Shown here: positions 23,409 through 32,294 of the stretch, in pieces | Layout of the letters: each line of letters begins with the position of its first letter | Numbering within the stretch: the stretch's first letter is position 1 | From: Defluviitaleaceae bacterium | GTDB lineage: Bacteria; Bacillota; Clostridia; Lachnospirales; WQUN01 | Direction of reading: 5' to 3' | Length of the DNA: 42,835 nt | NCBI GenBank assembly: GCA_009781725.1 | Contig: WQVF01000029.1 | Location: forward strand, 1 to 42,835 | The notes under the pieces: model-generated | The model's input: the letters and a program-made list of their open reading frames with translations, nothing else | Databases searched by the model: none | Told to the model about the DNA's origin: nothing | Translations under genes and position numbers: made by a program

Positions 23409-24749
23409 TTAGCCTGCGCTATCCTCCTCATAGAGCATATTCTTATAAATCTCCTTAGCTATTGCTGCAATCTCATAGGCTTTTTTTGTGGCACTATGCT
23501 TTCTATAATAGGCCTCAAGGAGTTCGCAGTATTCCAAAGCTGTGTATACCTCTGGTGAATTTTTTATGAATGGTATAACAACAGTTTCGATATACTGCCT
23601 ATTTTCGCGCTTTTTAAGGTTAATGGCGCACATAAGCGCATCAAACATCATATTAAATTGCGGTACGCCCTCTGCCAAAGACTTTCCTTGTTCCAGCACC
23701 TCCATACATTGGGGGTGCTTTTTCATATCTAAAAGTAATGCCGCTTTATTATATAAAATAGTGGCATTCATAAGTTTTGTCCGCTCAGCGGCGACAAAAG
23801 AGGTATCATTGGATATGTCTTCGATAGGTTTTATATACATAACCGCTTGTTCGATATAATTAAGCCCCTCATCATGTTGACCTAACTTGTTGTAGATGAT
23901 GCCTAGCTTGACTAGGCACATGATTATATTTATCTCATCGTTTTGGCTTCTTGCATGGGCGAGGCTTGTTGTGAGCAAGCCTTTGGCTTTGCTAAATCTA
24001 CCTGTAGCCATATAGCAAGTGGCAAGCTCAGTAATTATGTTTGGCCCCATAGTATTGGACGAGTCACCCCTATACTCCTTATATGCTCGCTCAAAATATG
24101 AGAGCGCATGGAAAGGCTTGCCTGTAGTGAAATATGCTCGGCCAAGGCCATATAGGAGCTGTGCATCTGTTTTTAGGTCATCACTCTCCAGCTTGCTTGC
24201 TTTTATATAATGAGCCAATGCACTTTTCCAGTCGGGATGCCATGTGCATACATACCCCATATTGCGGTGGAACAAATTTCGAATCTCTATGCTCGAGTTT
24301 TTCACTTCATTTTCTACAGCTTCAAGCCTCGATTGTGCTGTGACGATGTCCCCTTTTTTATTGAGCAGTCTAATATCCAACATAGTATAAAGCAAAACTA
24401 AATCCTTCTCGAAGGGTAGGCGTGTAATCAAAGATAGTTCCTCTTGCATAGTATTGGCATCATGTAACCTATTGGCGGTCATAACCTCATTCCACAGCCA
24501 AAGTCGGCTTTTGAAAATTTCTGCTTCGCTTTCTGTCAGTGGAGCACCTTCAACGTTTAGGGCTTTTTTTATTTTGCATAGTTGGTCATAAGCGCATTCT
24601 GTCTGTCCTCGCTCTATACGACTGACGTGCATTGTATTGCTGTCTATTGCATTGGCAATATCTAGCTGAGATAGTTTTTGGGAGGTTCTTATCTGCTTGA
24701 TTTTCTCGCCCAATGGCAGTGTACTAATACTTGATACTTTGCTTCTCAT
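23409..24749 (-). CDS. XRE-type HTH regulator with TPR repeats (RRNPP-like)
   Basis: A 446-aa regulator. The HTH (about residues 12-62) reads LGEKIKQIRTSQKLSQLDIA, then SNTMHVSRIERGQ. The rest is helical tetratricopeptide repeats, for example ALAHYIKASKLESDDLKTDA, then LLYGLGRAYFTTGKPFHALS and IIMCLVKLGIIYNKLGQHDE. This is the layout of Rgg/PlcR/PrgX-type regulators that bind short signalling peptides. The start at ATG 24749 (not 24812) is chosen because a GGGGGAT site and a promoter ending near 24794 fit it. No short secreted peptide gene is seen next to it, and the downstream neighbour converges, so it looks like an orphan receptor or a peptide-independent TPR regulator. Confidence 0.85.
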   Translation of the reverse strand: MRSKVSSISTLPLGEKIKQIRTSQKLSQLDIANAIDSNTMHVSRIERGQTECAYDQLCKIKKALNVEGAPLTESEAEIFKSRLWLWNEVMTANRLHDANTMQEELSLITRLPFEKDLVLLYTMLDIRLLNKKGDIVTAQSRLEAVENEVKNSSIEIRNLFHRNMGYVCTWHPDWKSALAHYIKASKLESDDLKTDAQLLYGLGRAYFTTGKPFHALSYFERAYKEYRGDSSNTMGPNIITELATCYMATGRFSKAKGLLTTSLAHARSQNDEINIIMCLVKLGIIYNKLGQHDEGLNYIEQAVMYIKPIEDISNDTSFVAAERTKLMNATILYNKAALLLDMKKHPQCMEVLEQGKSLAEGVPQFNMMFDALMCAINLKKRENRQYIETVVIPFIKNSPEVYTALEYCELLEAYYRKHSATKKAYEIAAIAKEIYKNMLYEEDSAG

Positions 24750-24793
24750 ATTAACATCATCCCCCTGCAAGGCGGTGTATTTATATATGATTT

Positions 24794-24822
24794 TATATAT
24801 TTTTGTTAGCATGTATATGTAA
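24794..24822 (-). promoter_or_regulatory. Candidate promoter of the XRE/TPR regulator
   Basis: On the minus strand TTACAT (24822-24817), 17-nt spacer, TATATA (24799-24794). AT-rich surroundings make this less certain. It supports the downstream start codon at 24749. Confidence 0.4.
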
Positions 24823-24848
24823 CTTAGTGCCGTATATTTGTATGTTAA

Positions 24849-24895
24849 AAAGGTCTGTCATGTTAAACATACTCTGCTTAACATGACAGACCTTT
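24849..24895 (-). terminator. Rho-independent terminator after the corrinoid gene
   Basis: A perfect 18-bp stem (24849-24866 with 24878-24895) and 11-nt loop, ending in CCTTTTT on the minus strand. It isolates the corrinoid gene from the XRE/TPR regulator. Confidence 0.88.
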
Positions 24896-24933
24896 ATTTT
24901 GCTTGATACAATTAACTACCCTTCTCTGCTTCT

Positions 24934-25581
24934 CTAGCTCGCTTTTCCTTCAATCAGTACCTTCTTAGCCACATCAGCGGCAGAGGCGGCATCTGGGGTA
25001 TAGTAGTCAGCACCTATGGACTTGCAATAGCTGTCTGTTATTGGTGCGCCACCTACCATGATTGTTACTTTGTCACGGTAGCCTTTTTGAGTAAAGAGGT
25101 CTACCACATTTTTCATTTCGCCCATGGTAGTTGTTAGTAGAGCAGAACAGGCTATTACGGTTACACCGTCGTTTTCAAATGCTTCTACGAATTTTTCTGC
25201 CGACACGTCTACACCTAGGTCTACTACTTCGATACCCTTGCCTTCGAACATCATGCGAACCAGGTTTTTGCCAATATCGTGAAGGTCGCCTTTGACTGTG
25301 CCTAAGGCGGCCTTACCGATTGCTTGTACTCCTGCTTCCATCAGATGTGGCTTCAGGATTGCGGTACCTGCGCCCATAGCACGGGCTGCTACCAGCATTT
25401 CTGGTACATAGATTTCGTTGTTCTTAAACTTCTCACCTACAACGTCCATTGCGGCAAGGAGACCGTCATCCAGGATTTGCTTAGGGGTTAAGCCCTCATC
25501 CAATGCCTGTTGTACTAATGCCTCAACATCTTTCTTTTTACCTTTTTGCAACGCTTCTGAAATTTGTGTACAAATACTCAT
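24934..25581 (-). CDS. Corrinoid (B12-binding) protein of a methyltransferase system
   Basis: A 215-aa cobalamin protein of the MtbC/MttC/MetH-binding-domain type. The N-terminal helical cap (residues 1-85) is followed by the Rossmann-like B12 domain with the GDLHDIGKNLV motif, where H101 is the lower cobalt ligand, then SALLTTTMGEM and VGGAPIT. Such proteins carry a methyl group between a substrate-specific methyltransferase and a folate or coenzyme acceptor. Here no methyltransferase (MtaB, MtbB, MttB type) or reductive activator is adjacent; the gene follows a SNF2 helicase by 60 nt, so it is an orphan in this window. Start ATG 25581 has a GAGGAGA site. Confidence 0.93.
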   Translation of the reverse strand: MSICTQISEALQKGKKKDVEALVQQALDEGLTPKQILDDGLLAAMDVVGEKFKNNEIYVPEMLVAARAMGAGTAILKPHLMEAGVQAIGKAALGTVKGDLHDIGKNLVRMMFEGKGIEVVDLGVDVSAEKFVEAFENDGVTVIACSALLTTTMGEMKNVVDLFTQKGYRDKVTIMVGGAPITDSYCKSIGADYYTPDAASAADVAKKVLIEGKAS

Positions 25582-25641
25582 GGTTATTTCTCCTCTCGGG
25601 GAAAGAATTATATTCCAAACCGCCCCAAAGGCAGTAATTGG

Positions 25642-28600
25642 TTAATTTGTGAAAAGCTTACGAACTTCTTCTTCCGTCAGCAAATTGATAAAGCTGCCAC
25701 CTTCGGTTATCACCGAGTCGATGAGGCCGCGCTTTTTTTCTTGCAGGGCCATGATTTTTTCCTCAATGGAATCCTTGGCTACTATGTTAAAGACCTGAAC
25801 CGCTTTTTTCTGCCCGTAACGGTGGGCCCGATCAGAGGCTTGGTCCATCACCGAAGGATTCCACCATGGGTCATAGTGGATTACCACATCAGCCCCGGTA
25901 AGGTTTAGACCCGTTCCTCCGGCCTTTAATGATATAAGGAAAATATCCTTTTCCCCAGCATTGAAGCGGGTGGTCATATCCATACGTTCCTTGGCCTTGG
26001 TGGCACCGTCTAAGTAGAAATATGATACAGGTATGTCGGATTTGTCAAGTTCTTTTTTTAGCATGTCTAGCATAGCGGTAAATTGGGAAAACAGCAATAC
26101 CCTATGACCAGAATCCAGGGCAATCTGAATTGTTTCTAATGTAAGGGCAAGTTTACCACTTCCCCCATTATATTCATCCAAGAAAAGCCCGGGATGACAG
26201 CATATTTGTCTAAGGCGGGTAAGCTGGGCAAGGATGCGCATACGATTATCGGCAAATGCATCCTTGGCCATAATATCATCCAAGGCACCCTTGGCCTCCA
26301 ACAGATATGCCAGATATATTTTTTTCTGTTCTGGGGTAAGCTCTGCCGGGAGGGTGGTCTCGGTTTTGTCTGGTAGTTCTTTTAGGACATTGCTCTTTAT
26401 TCGGCGGAGTACAAATGGGGCAATTTGCTGCCTGAGTGCTGCTGCTTTGATTGGGTCAGAATCTTTAATTATAGGGGTTTCGTATAGCCGCTGGAATTTA
26501 TGGGCGGAATGTAAGTACCCTGGCATAATAAAATCAAAAATCGACCATAGCTCCGTAAGATTATTTTCGATGGGGGTACCGGTAAGAGCAAGGCGTACTC
26601 GACCGTTTATCTCCTTGATGCTTTTTGCGGCTTGGGTAGATGGATTTTTTATATTCTGGGCTTCGTCGGCTATGATATAGGCGAATTTCATGAACTCATA
26701 GTGTTCTACATCCCGTTTGAGCATATCGTAGGTCGTGATAAAAACATCTATATCCGGGGTCATAAGTAGGTCACGTCGCTTATCCGGTAAGCCGCTTACA
26801 ACTTGGGTCTTGAGCTTTGGGGCGAAGCGCTGTATCTCATTTTCCCAGTTAAATAAAAGAGAGGTTGGGCAGACCACCAGCGATATCTGATTTTTGCGGC
26901 GTTCGCTGAGAAGCAAAGCTATGACTTGTAGGGTCTTACCTAGGCCCATGTCATCGGCAAGTATACCGCCAAAACCATAATAGCTTAAGGTTTTGAGCCA
27001 TTTATAACCGGTTTTTTGGTATTCACGCAGGGTTTTTTCCAGATTTTTTGGTATGTTAAAGCCAAGAGCCTCATTGTTTCCGAAATGACTGACTAGCTTC
27101 TCGAAATTAGCATCTCTGTCTAGCTTGTGGGTATCGGCCATCTTACCAGCGCGAGTCAGTTCGTCTATATATAGGGCTTTGTAAGCTGGAAGGGTCAAGG
27201 TATCTCCGTCTATGTCCTTGCGGCTGACATCCAGGCTGTCCATAAGCTCGGCTACTGCGATTATTGCCTCGTTTTCCATTTCTAAGAACCTGCCGTCTTT
27301 TAGGCGGTAGAATTTCTTCTTTGCCCGGTATGCTTCCAGTGCTTCCATTAGCTCGTTTAAATCATAGCCGGCGTCTTCCAGGTTTACATTGAGGAGATTG
27401 CCGGATAAGCGGAGTCCCATTTGTGGGGAAGCGGCCTTTATTGTTTTGGATTGCAAATCTTCGCTTACATATATTTCAGCACATTGGCGCAGGCTTTCTA
27501 TTCCCCCATTGAGAAAGGAATACACCAAGTCGTTACCTGTCAGGCGGTATACGGCCCGGGCAGGATCTTCGTAGAAGCCCAAAGCGGATAGCCGGCGTTT
27601 GATTGCGTACTCGCTAACGGTATCACGGATGCCTGTGGTTTCCGGGTTTTGGGCCAGAGGATTTATTACATCGTCATCGTAGTGGAATTCTAACCGAGCT
27701 GTTATGTCATTTTTGTCACTGTCGAAGTATACAAGAGATAGTAAATCCATGTCCTGTGCCACAGGGGGGACTCCAGTCACGCCGCCTATAACGCCTAGGC
27801 GAGTTAGCTGGGGAAGTACAACGGAAAGAAATCGACGCTGGTCAGCTCCGGCAAACATAATCTCCCCCTTGGGGGAGTCGTATAAAGCTTTGAGTAAAAA
27901 CACGAGCAAACGCCCGTCAGATTTGTGTATGCGGTTAAGGCGACCTTGGGTGAAGAGAAACATTGCTTTCTGTCCTGTTAGGGACCTATACAAGAAATGG
28001 TCGGATTGCAAAGCTGTACCTTCGTCTTTGTGGGTAACTTGGATTTTGAAGGGGGGGAGCCCCTCGGCAAGGACAATCTGAGCACCGAAGTCGGAAGCGG
28101 CTTCCAGCATCCGTCCCTGCATTATTTCGAAGAATTCGTCTATATTGCGCTCCGTCAGGTAAATCTCCCGGCGGCTGGATTGGGAACGGTGGATATATTG
28201 AAGCTGGCGGCTTAGGCGCTTACCGATTTCCGCGTACAGTTCTTCTTCTTTAATAATAAAGTCCAGAAGAGCCTGGGAACTCTCGTCAAAGATATCCCGC
28301 CTATGAGTAATCGTAAGGCCCTGTCCATAGGTTACGGTTTCTTCTCTTTTGCAAGCGGCTACAAAGGCGGGTACACTTTTGATTACATACATACGGCTGG
28401 TGCCAATGGTCAAAGTCAAATGAATATCCCGCTTTCCTGCACAGTTTAAAATCGGGATAAGCTTGACAGATTCCCCGGTGGGGGCAAGGGTAAGGCTTTC
28501 GTCTATCCCTTCGAATATAAGCTTCTCAAGATTATCTGTAAGGGATTTTGCGTTTTGGCGCAATTTGTCCACCGTGGGAGTTTGCCCCTCTGCTTGGGCA

Positions 28601-28893
28601 AAAAGGGCGGCCACAACATGCTTACAGGCCCCACGCCAGATGCTGTGTGACTCACAGCTGCATGAGTAATGAGCGAGGGTACCGTCGGGGTTAATTCTAA
28701 GTACTACATCGTAGTTTTTATAGTTGCCCTCGATTACGGCACGGATTAGGGAATCCCCTTCTGTCTCTTCCGAGAGTTTGTATGAAAGGAGTTTTCCGTC
28801 ACGAAAGTAGCGTTCTCCTCGTTCGTATACATCAGGGTTTGAGCTAAGGTTGAGAATATCGCCCTTAGACAGTGTAAATTGTGAAACAGGCAA
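25642..28893 (-). CDS. SNF2-family helicase with SWIM zinc finger
   Basis: A 1083-aa DNA translocase. A SWIM zinc finger (C78, C80, C90, H92) lies at the N-terminus, followed by a ~500-residue middle region and the SNF2 ATPase: GGILADDMGLGKT (Walker A), a DEAQ box, LTGTPIENN, and in the second lobe RVLLFSQFTAMLD, SLKAGGTGLNLTGAD and DRAHRYGQ. This is the bacterial SWIM-SNF2 (HepA/RapA-related) family, often annotated as DEAD/DEAH helicase and sometimes near defence genes; no such genes are next to it here. Its true role is unknown. It has its own promoter at 29012-29039 and a leader of roughly 110 nt. The corrinoid gene follows by 60 nt and may be co-transcribed. Confidence 0.94.
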   Translation of the reverse strand: MPVSQFTLSKGDILNLSSNPDVYERGERYFRDGKLLSYKLSEETEGDSLIRAVIEGNYKNYDVVLRINPDGTLAHYSCSCESHSIWRGACKHVVAALFAQAEGQTPTVDKLRQNAKSLTDNLEKLIFEGIDESLTLAPTGESVKLIPILNCAGKRDIHLTLTIGTSRMYVIKSVPAFVAACKREETVTYGQGLTITHRRDIFDESSQALLDFIIKEEELYAEIGKRLSRQLQYIHRSQSSRREIYLTERNIDEFFEIMQGRMLEAASDFGAQIVLAEGLPPFKIQVTHKDEGTALQSDHFLYRSLTGQKAMFLFTQGRLNRIHKSDGRLLVFLLKALYDSPKGEIMFAGADQRRFLSVVLPQLTRLGVIGGVTGVPPVAQDMDLLSLVYFDSDKNDITARLEFHYDDDVINPLAQNPETTGIRDTVSEYAIKRRLSALGFYEDPARAVYRLTGNDLVYSFLNGGIESLRQCAEIYVSEDLQSKTIKAASPQMGLRLSGNLLNVNLEDAGYDLNELMEALEAYRAKKKFYRLKDGRFLEMENEAIIAVAELMDSLDVSRKDIDGDTLTLPAYKALYIDELTRAGKMADTHKLDRDANFEKLVSHFGNNEALGFNIPKNLEKTLREYQKTGYKWLKTLSYYGFGGILADDMGLGKTLQVIALLLSERRKNQISLVVCPTSLLFNWENEIQRFAPKLKTQVVSGLPDKRRDLLMTPDIDVFITTYDMLKRDVEHYEFMKFAYIIADEAQNIKNPSTQAAKSIKEINGRVRLALTGTPIENNLTELWSIFDFIMPGYLHSAHKFQRLYETPIIKDSDPIKAAALRQQIAPFVLRRIKSNVLKELPDKTETTLPAELTPEQKKIYLAYLLEAKGALDDIMAKDAFADNRMRILAQLTRLRQICCHPGLFLDEYNGGSGKLALTLETIQIALDSGHRVLLFSQFTAMLDMLKKELDKSDIPVSYFYLDGATKAKERMDMTTRFNAGEKDIFLISLKAGGTGLNLTGADVVIHYDPWWNPSVMDQASDRAHRYGQKKAVQVFNIVAKDSIEEKIMALQEKKRGLIDSVITEGGSFINLLTEEEVRKLFTN

Positions 28894-29011
28894 ATTGTGT
28901 TCCTCCGAAATGGGTTATTAAGGTGTATCCAATAGCTTGGGTGGCAATAATTTTTATACATGAAAAAAACATTGGAATATTTCCAGGCATTCTTTTTCAG
29001 TATCTCATTGC

Positions 29012-29039
29012 ATTATAGCATGTGGTTTCAGTTGTGCAA
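29012..29039 (-). promoter_or_regulatory. Extended -10 promoter of the SNF2 gene
   Basis: Minus strand TTGCAC (29039-29034), 16-nt spacer, TGC-TATAAT with the hexamer at 29017-29012; the TG one base before it makes an extended -10. Confidence 0.65.
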
Positions 29040-29080
29040 GCATAAATTTTGTGACATTTCAATAGGAACATGTCATTAAT

Positions 29081-29109
29081 TTGACAAAACTGTTTTGGGT
29101 GGATAAAGT
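29081..29109 (+). promoter_or_regulatory. Promoter of asnB and following genes
   Basis: Consensus TTGACA (29081-29086), 17-nt spacer, TAAAGT (29104-29109). A start near 29117 gives a 120-nt leader holding two hairpins. Confidence 0.65.
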
Positions 29110-29128
29110 GCAGTAGAAGGACAATTTA

Positions 29129-29220
29129 TAGTAATTTCAATCCAAAAGCGGGATTGAAATTACTATGTTTTCGGAAAGCGTTTCACGGAGAGTGACAAAA
29201 AACGTCACTCTCCGTTGAAA
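29129..29220 (+). promoter_or_regulatory. Two strong hairpins in the asnB leader
   Basis: Hairpin 1 pairs 29129-29143 with 29151-29165 (15 bp, perfect). Hairpin 2 pairs 29181-29196 with 29204-29220 (11 bp GC-rich core plus 5 bp beyond a one-base bulge). Neither is followed by a T-run on the plus strand. Together they occupy most of the leader and end 8 nt before the AGGAGG site. I see no T-box signature. Confidence 0.7.
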
Positions 29221-29237
29221 TCGCTATAGGAGGGAAT

Positions 29238-31067
29238 ATGTGCGGTTTTTGTGGATTTGCCGGTAATGACATAAAGGAACCGGAAGTACTTATTGGTGGA
29301 ATGATGGAAAAGATTGCCCACCGGGGGCCGGATTCCGTTGGTACTTATATGGGGGAAGGCGTCACCTTAGGCTTTCGCAGGCTTTCGATAAATGATTTAG
29401 AAACAGGTGGACAGCCTCTATATAATGAGAGCAAAACTCTTGTGCTGGTTCTTAACGGTGAAATTTACAATCATCACGAGCTACGTGAGGAGTTAATCCA
29501 AAAGGGTCATACCTTTGCAACAGGTACTGACGCGGAGGTTGTGATTCATTTATATGAAGAGCATGGAACCAAGCTGCTTACTTACCTACGGGGGATGTTT
29601 GCATTTGCGCTACATGATATAGAAAGGTCGCGGTTGTTCTGCGCGCGGGATCATTTTGGGATAAAGCCCTTCTATTATTATCACAATAACGGTCAGTTGA
29701 TTTTCGGCTCGGAAATCAAATGCATTTTATCCTATCCAGACTTCACTCCTGTAGTCAACGAAGAGGCCCTGGCCCAGTATCTAACCTTTCAATATTCAGT
29801 TCTGCCGGAGACATTTTTTAAGGGTGTGTATAAGTTGCTCCCTGGACATTTTCTTATATGGGAAAATGGAGAGCTTGCCGTTCACCGGTATCATTCTCAT
29901 AGATTTTCTCCTAAAGAAATGAGCCGGGAGGAAGCCATAGAAGGCATAGATGCGGCAGTGCGGGAATCCATTGCCACTCATATGGCAGCAGATGTGGAAA
30001 TCGGTTCATTTTTATCCGGTGGGGTGGATTCCAGTTATGTGGCAGCTTGCTTTGGAGGAAGTAAGACCTTTACCGTCGGCTTTGAATATGAAAAATTTAG
30101 TGAGATCGAATATGCAAAAGCCCTTTCCAAGGAAGTAAGGGCCGAAAATATCTCCAAGGTTATTTCCAATGATGAATATTGGGACATACTACCTAAGGTG
30201 CAATACCATATGGATGAGCCCCTTGCAGATCCGTCGGCAGTGGCACTGTACTTTGTAAGTCGCGAGGCGGCAAAGCATGTCAAGGCTACACTTAGTGGTG
30301 AAGGAGCCGATGAGTTTTTTGGAGGATACAATATTTATCGGGAGCCTATTAGCCTGCGCATGTTGACCGCGTTGCCTCGGCCTGTACGCAAGTTCCTTGC
30401 AACTATTGCTGGGCTATTGCCACAAGGTATCAAGGGCCGCAATTTCTTTATCCGGGGAGCCAAAACCGTAGAAGAGCGGTATATCGGCGGGGCGTATATG
30501 TTTACTCCAAAGGAGCGGGATATAATCTTAAAGCGGCCTGCATCCATGGACCCGACAGACGTAACCAGGCCATTTTTTGATGAGGTTAAAGGTGCTCACG
30601 ATATCACCAAGATGCAGTATCTGGATATGCATCTTTGGATGGTGGGGGATATCCTTCTTAAAGTGGATAAAATGAGCTCTGCACATTCCCTTGAAGTGCG
30701 GACACCACTCCTTGATATTGAGGTATATAAGATGGCGGCGAGTTTGCCTATTCATCACAAGGTAAGCCGTAAGGGCACTAAGTTGGCCTTTAGAGAGGCC
30801 GCTGCAAGGCATATCCCGGCAGAGGCTGCCGCAAGGCGAAAGCTGGGTTTTCCGGTGCCTGTAAGGATATGGCTGCGAGATAAAAAGTACTATGAGAAGG
30901 TGAAGAGATATTTCACGTCAGATGCGGCTCAGAAGTATTTTAATACCGATGTATTGATAGGGCTTCTGGATTCTCATTTCCAGGGGAAGAGGGATAACAG
31001 CCGCAAGATATGGACTGTGTTTATGTTTTTGGTTTGGCATGAGGTGTACTTCAAGACTCATGTGTAG
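29238..31067 (+). CDS. asnB: Asparagine synthase (glutamine-hydrolysing)
   Basis: Converts aspartate to asparagine with glutamine and ATP. The N-terminal glutaminase domain starts with the catalytic Cys directly after Met (MCGFCGFAGN), with HRGPD (28-32) and LNGEIYNH (72-79). The synthetase domain has the PP-loop SGGVDSS (260-266), GEGADEFFGGY and DKMSSAHSLEVRTPLLD. 609 aa matches the AsnB1 subgroup of Firmicutes. AGGAGGG lies 5 nt before the ATG. It heads a tight run: a PH-like membrane protein 10 nt later, then tsaE, tsaB and rimI. Some AsnB homologues amidate cell-wall peptides, so the exact substrate is not certain. Confidence 0.95.
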   Translation: MCGFCGFAGNDIKEPEVLIGGMMEKIAHRGPDSVGTYMGEGVTLGFRRLSINDLETGGQPLYNESKTLVLVLNGEIYNHHELREELIQKGHTFATGTDAEVVIHLYEEHGTKLLTYLRGMFAFALHDIERSRLFCARDHFGIKPFYYYHNNGQLIFGSEIKCILSYPDFTPVVNEEALAQYLTFQYSVLPETFFKGVYKLLPGHFLIWENGELAVHRYHSHRFSPKEMSREEAIEGIDAAVRESIATHMAADVEIGSFLSGGVDSSYVAACFGGSKTFTVGFEYEKFSEIEYAKALSKEVRAENISKVISNDEYWDILPKVQYHMDEPLADPSAVALYFVSREAAKHVKATLSGEGADEFFGGYNIYREPISLRMLTALPRPVRKFLATIAGLLPQGIKGRNFFIRGAKTVEERYIGGAYMFTPKERDIILKRPASMDPTDVTRPFFDEVKGAHDITKMQYLDMHLWMVGDILLKVDKMSSAHSLEVRTPLLDIEVYKMAASLPIHHKVSRKGTKLAFREAAARHIPAEAAARRKLGFPVPVRIWLRDKKYYEKVKRYFTSDAAQKYFNTDVLIGLLDSHFQGKRDNSRKIWTVFMFLVWHEVYFKTHV

Positions 31068-31077
31068 GGGGAGTGCA

Positions 31078-31791
31078 ATGAAACTCAGATATATATTAGC
31101 GATTATAGTGATAGCGGTGGGGTTGTATTTTTTTATTCCTGTTGTTATTAACATAGTGGAAGGCGGGAGTATCAGAGATAATCTTTCTGATTTGTTTGCA
31201 GGAATCGGTCTTATTGTTATGGGTTTATCCGGGAGCAAAAAACGCAAACAGCCAGATGAGACTGAGCCGATTCATGACCCTGTTCCACTTCCGCCTACCA
31301 CCAGATTAGGTCAGATTGCCCATTTAATAAGCAATGAGGATGATGGGCCGGGTTGTTATATATCAGATTCTATCCGGGGCCAGATTATTGAGTCATACAG
31401 ATTTATGGATAGTGTAGATGGTTTTTATATGTTCGAGGATATACCCTTTGATAAGCTAGAAGCGGCGCGGCTTAGCTATGCTCAGGAGTTGGGTGGGGAC
31501 GAGACGATTATTATTCTATATGACGATACGGTAAAAAAATCCGGCAAGGATGGTTTTATTCTCACCAATAAACGGCTCTATAGTAAGAACTTTGCCTTTG
31601 ATTCTCAAACAGTGCATATAAGAAATATTCGCCAGCTTACCGTGCCTAAATTTGGGTTGATTTCCAGCCATATAATCGTTTCTGCTGATACACGCGGTGA
31701 TATTGAGCTTCATGTAACCAAGTCTCGGAACCCAGCGGAAATTGTATATTTTGTGCTGGATAAAACCATTAATCTGTTAAAGGCCTCATAA
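31078..31791 (+). CDS. Two-helix membrane protein with a C-terminal PH-like domain
   Basis: A 237-aa protein. Two membrane helices lie at residues 5-26 and about 38-52, then a basic, Pro-rich linker. The C-terminal third (GKDGFILTNKRLYSKNFAFD, then TVHIRNIRQLTVPKFGLIS and GDIELHVTKSRN) looks like a bacterial PH-type domain, in which an I-L-T-x-K-R-L-Y strand is typical. Start ATG 31078 is chosen for the GGGGGAG site; a frame to 31039 would overlap asnB. Its stop shares one base with the tsaE start. Function unknown; the link to asnB and tsaE may be only genomic. Confidence 0.7.
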   Translation: MKLRYILAIIVIAVGLYFFIPVVINIVEGGSIRDNLSDLFAGIGLIVMGLSGSKKRKQPDETEPIHDPVPLPPTTRLGQIAHLISNEDDGPGCYISDSIRGQIIESYRFMDSVDGFYMFEDIPFDKLEAARLSYAQELGGDETIIILYDDTVKKSGKDGFILTNKRLYSKNFAFDSQTVHIRNIRQLTVPKFGLISSHIIVSADTRGDIELHVTKSRNPAEIVYFVLDKTINLLKAS

Positions 31792-32210
31792 TGGATAAAT
31801 ATATTAGCAACAGCCCGGAGGAATCTGCGCGTATAGCTGCTGAGATTGCAAAAAATACCGCTCCCGGCGATATATTTTGCCTATCCGGCCCATTGGGTGC
31901 CGGTAAGACTATCTTTGCGCAAGGCTTTGCCGCAGGGCTAGGCTATACAGGTCAAGTCACCAGCCCAACCTTTACAATATTGCAGATATACGAAGGTGGC
32001 AGACTGCCCATGTATCATTTTGATTTATATAGGTTGGAAGGCGGGATCGCTGAGCTGGAGGGAATCGGCTATGAGGAGTATTTTTATGCTGATGGGGTAA
32101 CCTTGATAGAATGGCCGGAAATGGCACCGGAGGCGATACCAGCCGAGGCAATCCGTGTGGAGATACAGGGGGATATGATTGGAGATTATCGGGAAATCAT
32201 AGTAGTCTAA
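31791..32210 (+). CDS. tsaE: tRNA t6A synthesis ATPase TsaE
   Basis: ATPase needed with TsaB and TsaD to form N6-threonylcarbamoyl adenosine at position 37 of ANN-decoding tRNAs. Walker A GPLGAGKT (about residues 34-41), then TSPTFTILQIYEGG and YHFDLYRLEG, the hallmark TsaE block, and LIEWPE. 139 aa is slightly shorter than the usual 150. The ATG overlaps the previous stop by one base. tsaB follows after an 84-nt gap and rimI after that; tsaD and tsaC lie outside the window. Confidence 0.95.
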   Translation: MDKYISNSPEESARIAAEIAKNTAPGDIFCLSGPLGAGKTIFAQGFAAGLGYTGQVTSPTFTILQIYEGGRLPMYHFDLYRLEGGIAELEGIGYEEYFYADGVTLIEWPEMAPEAIPAEAIRVEIQGDMIGDYREIIVV

Positions 32211-32294
32211 GCAGATTGTTTTATCGTTTTGGATAAATCTTTTTGCCTATTTCATGCGTGATTATTCGTTTATTTGCGCATTTTAGGAGATATT

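Noticed and set aside
29129-29220. T-box riboswitch for asnB
   Set aside because: No T-box sequence, specifier loop or antiterminator is visible; just two simple hairpins.
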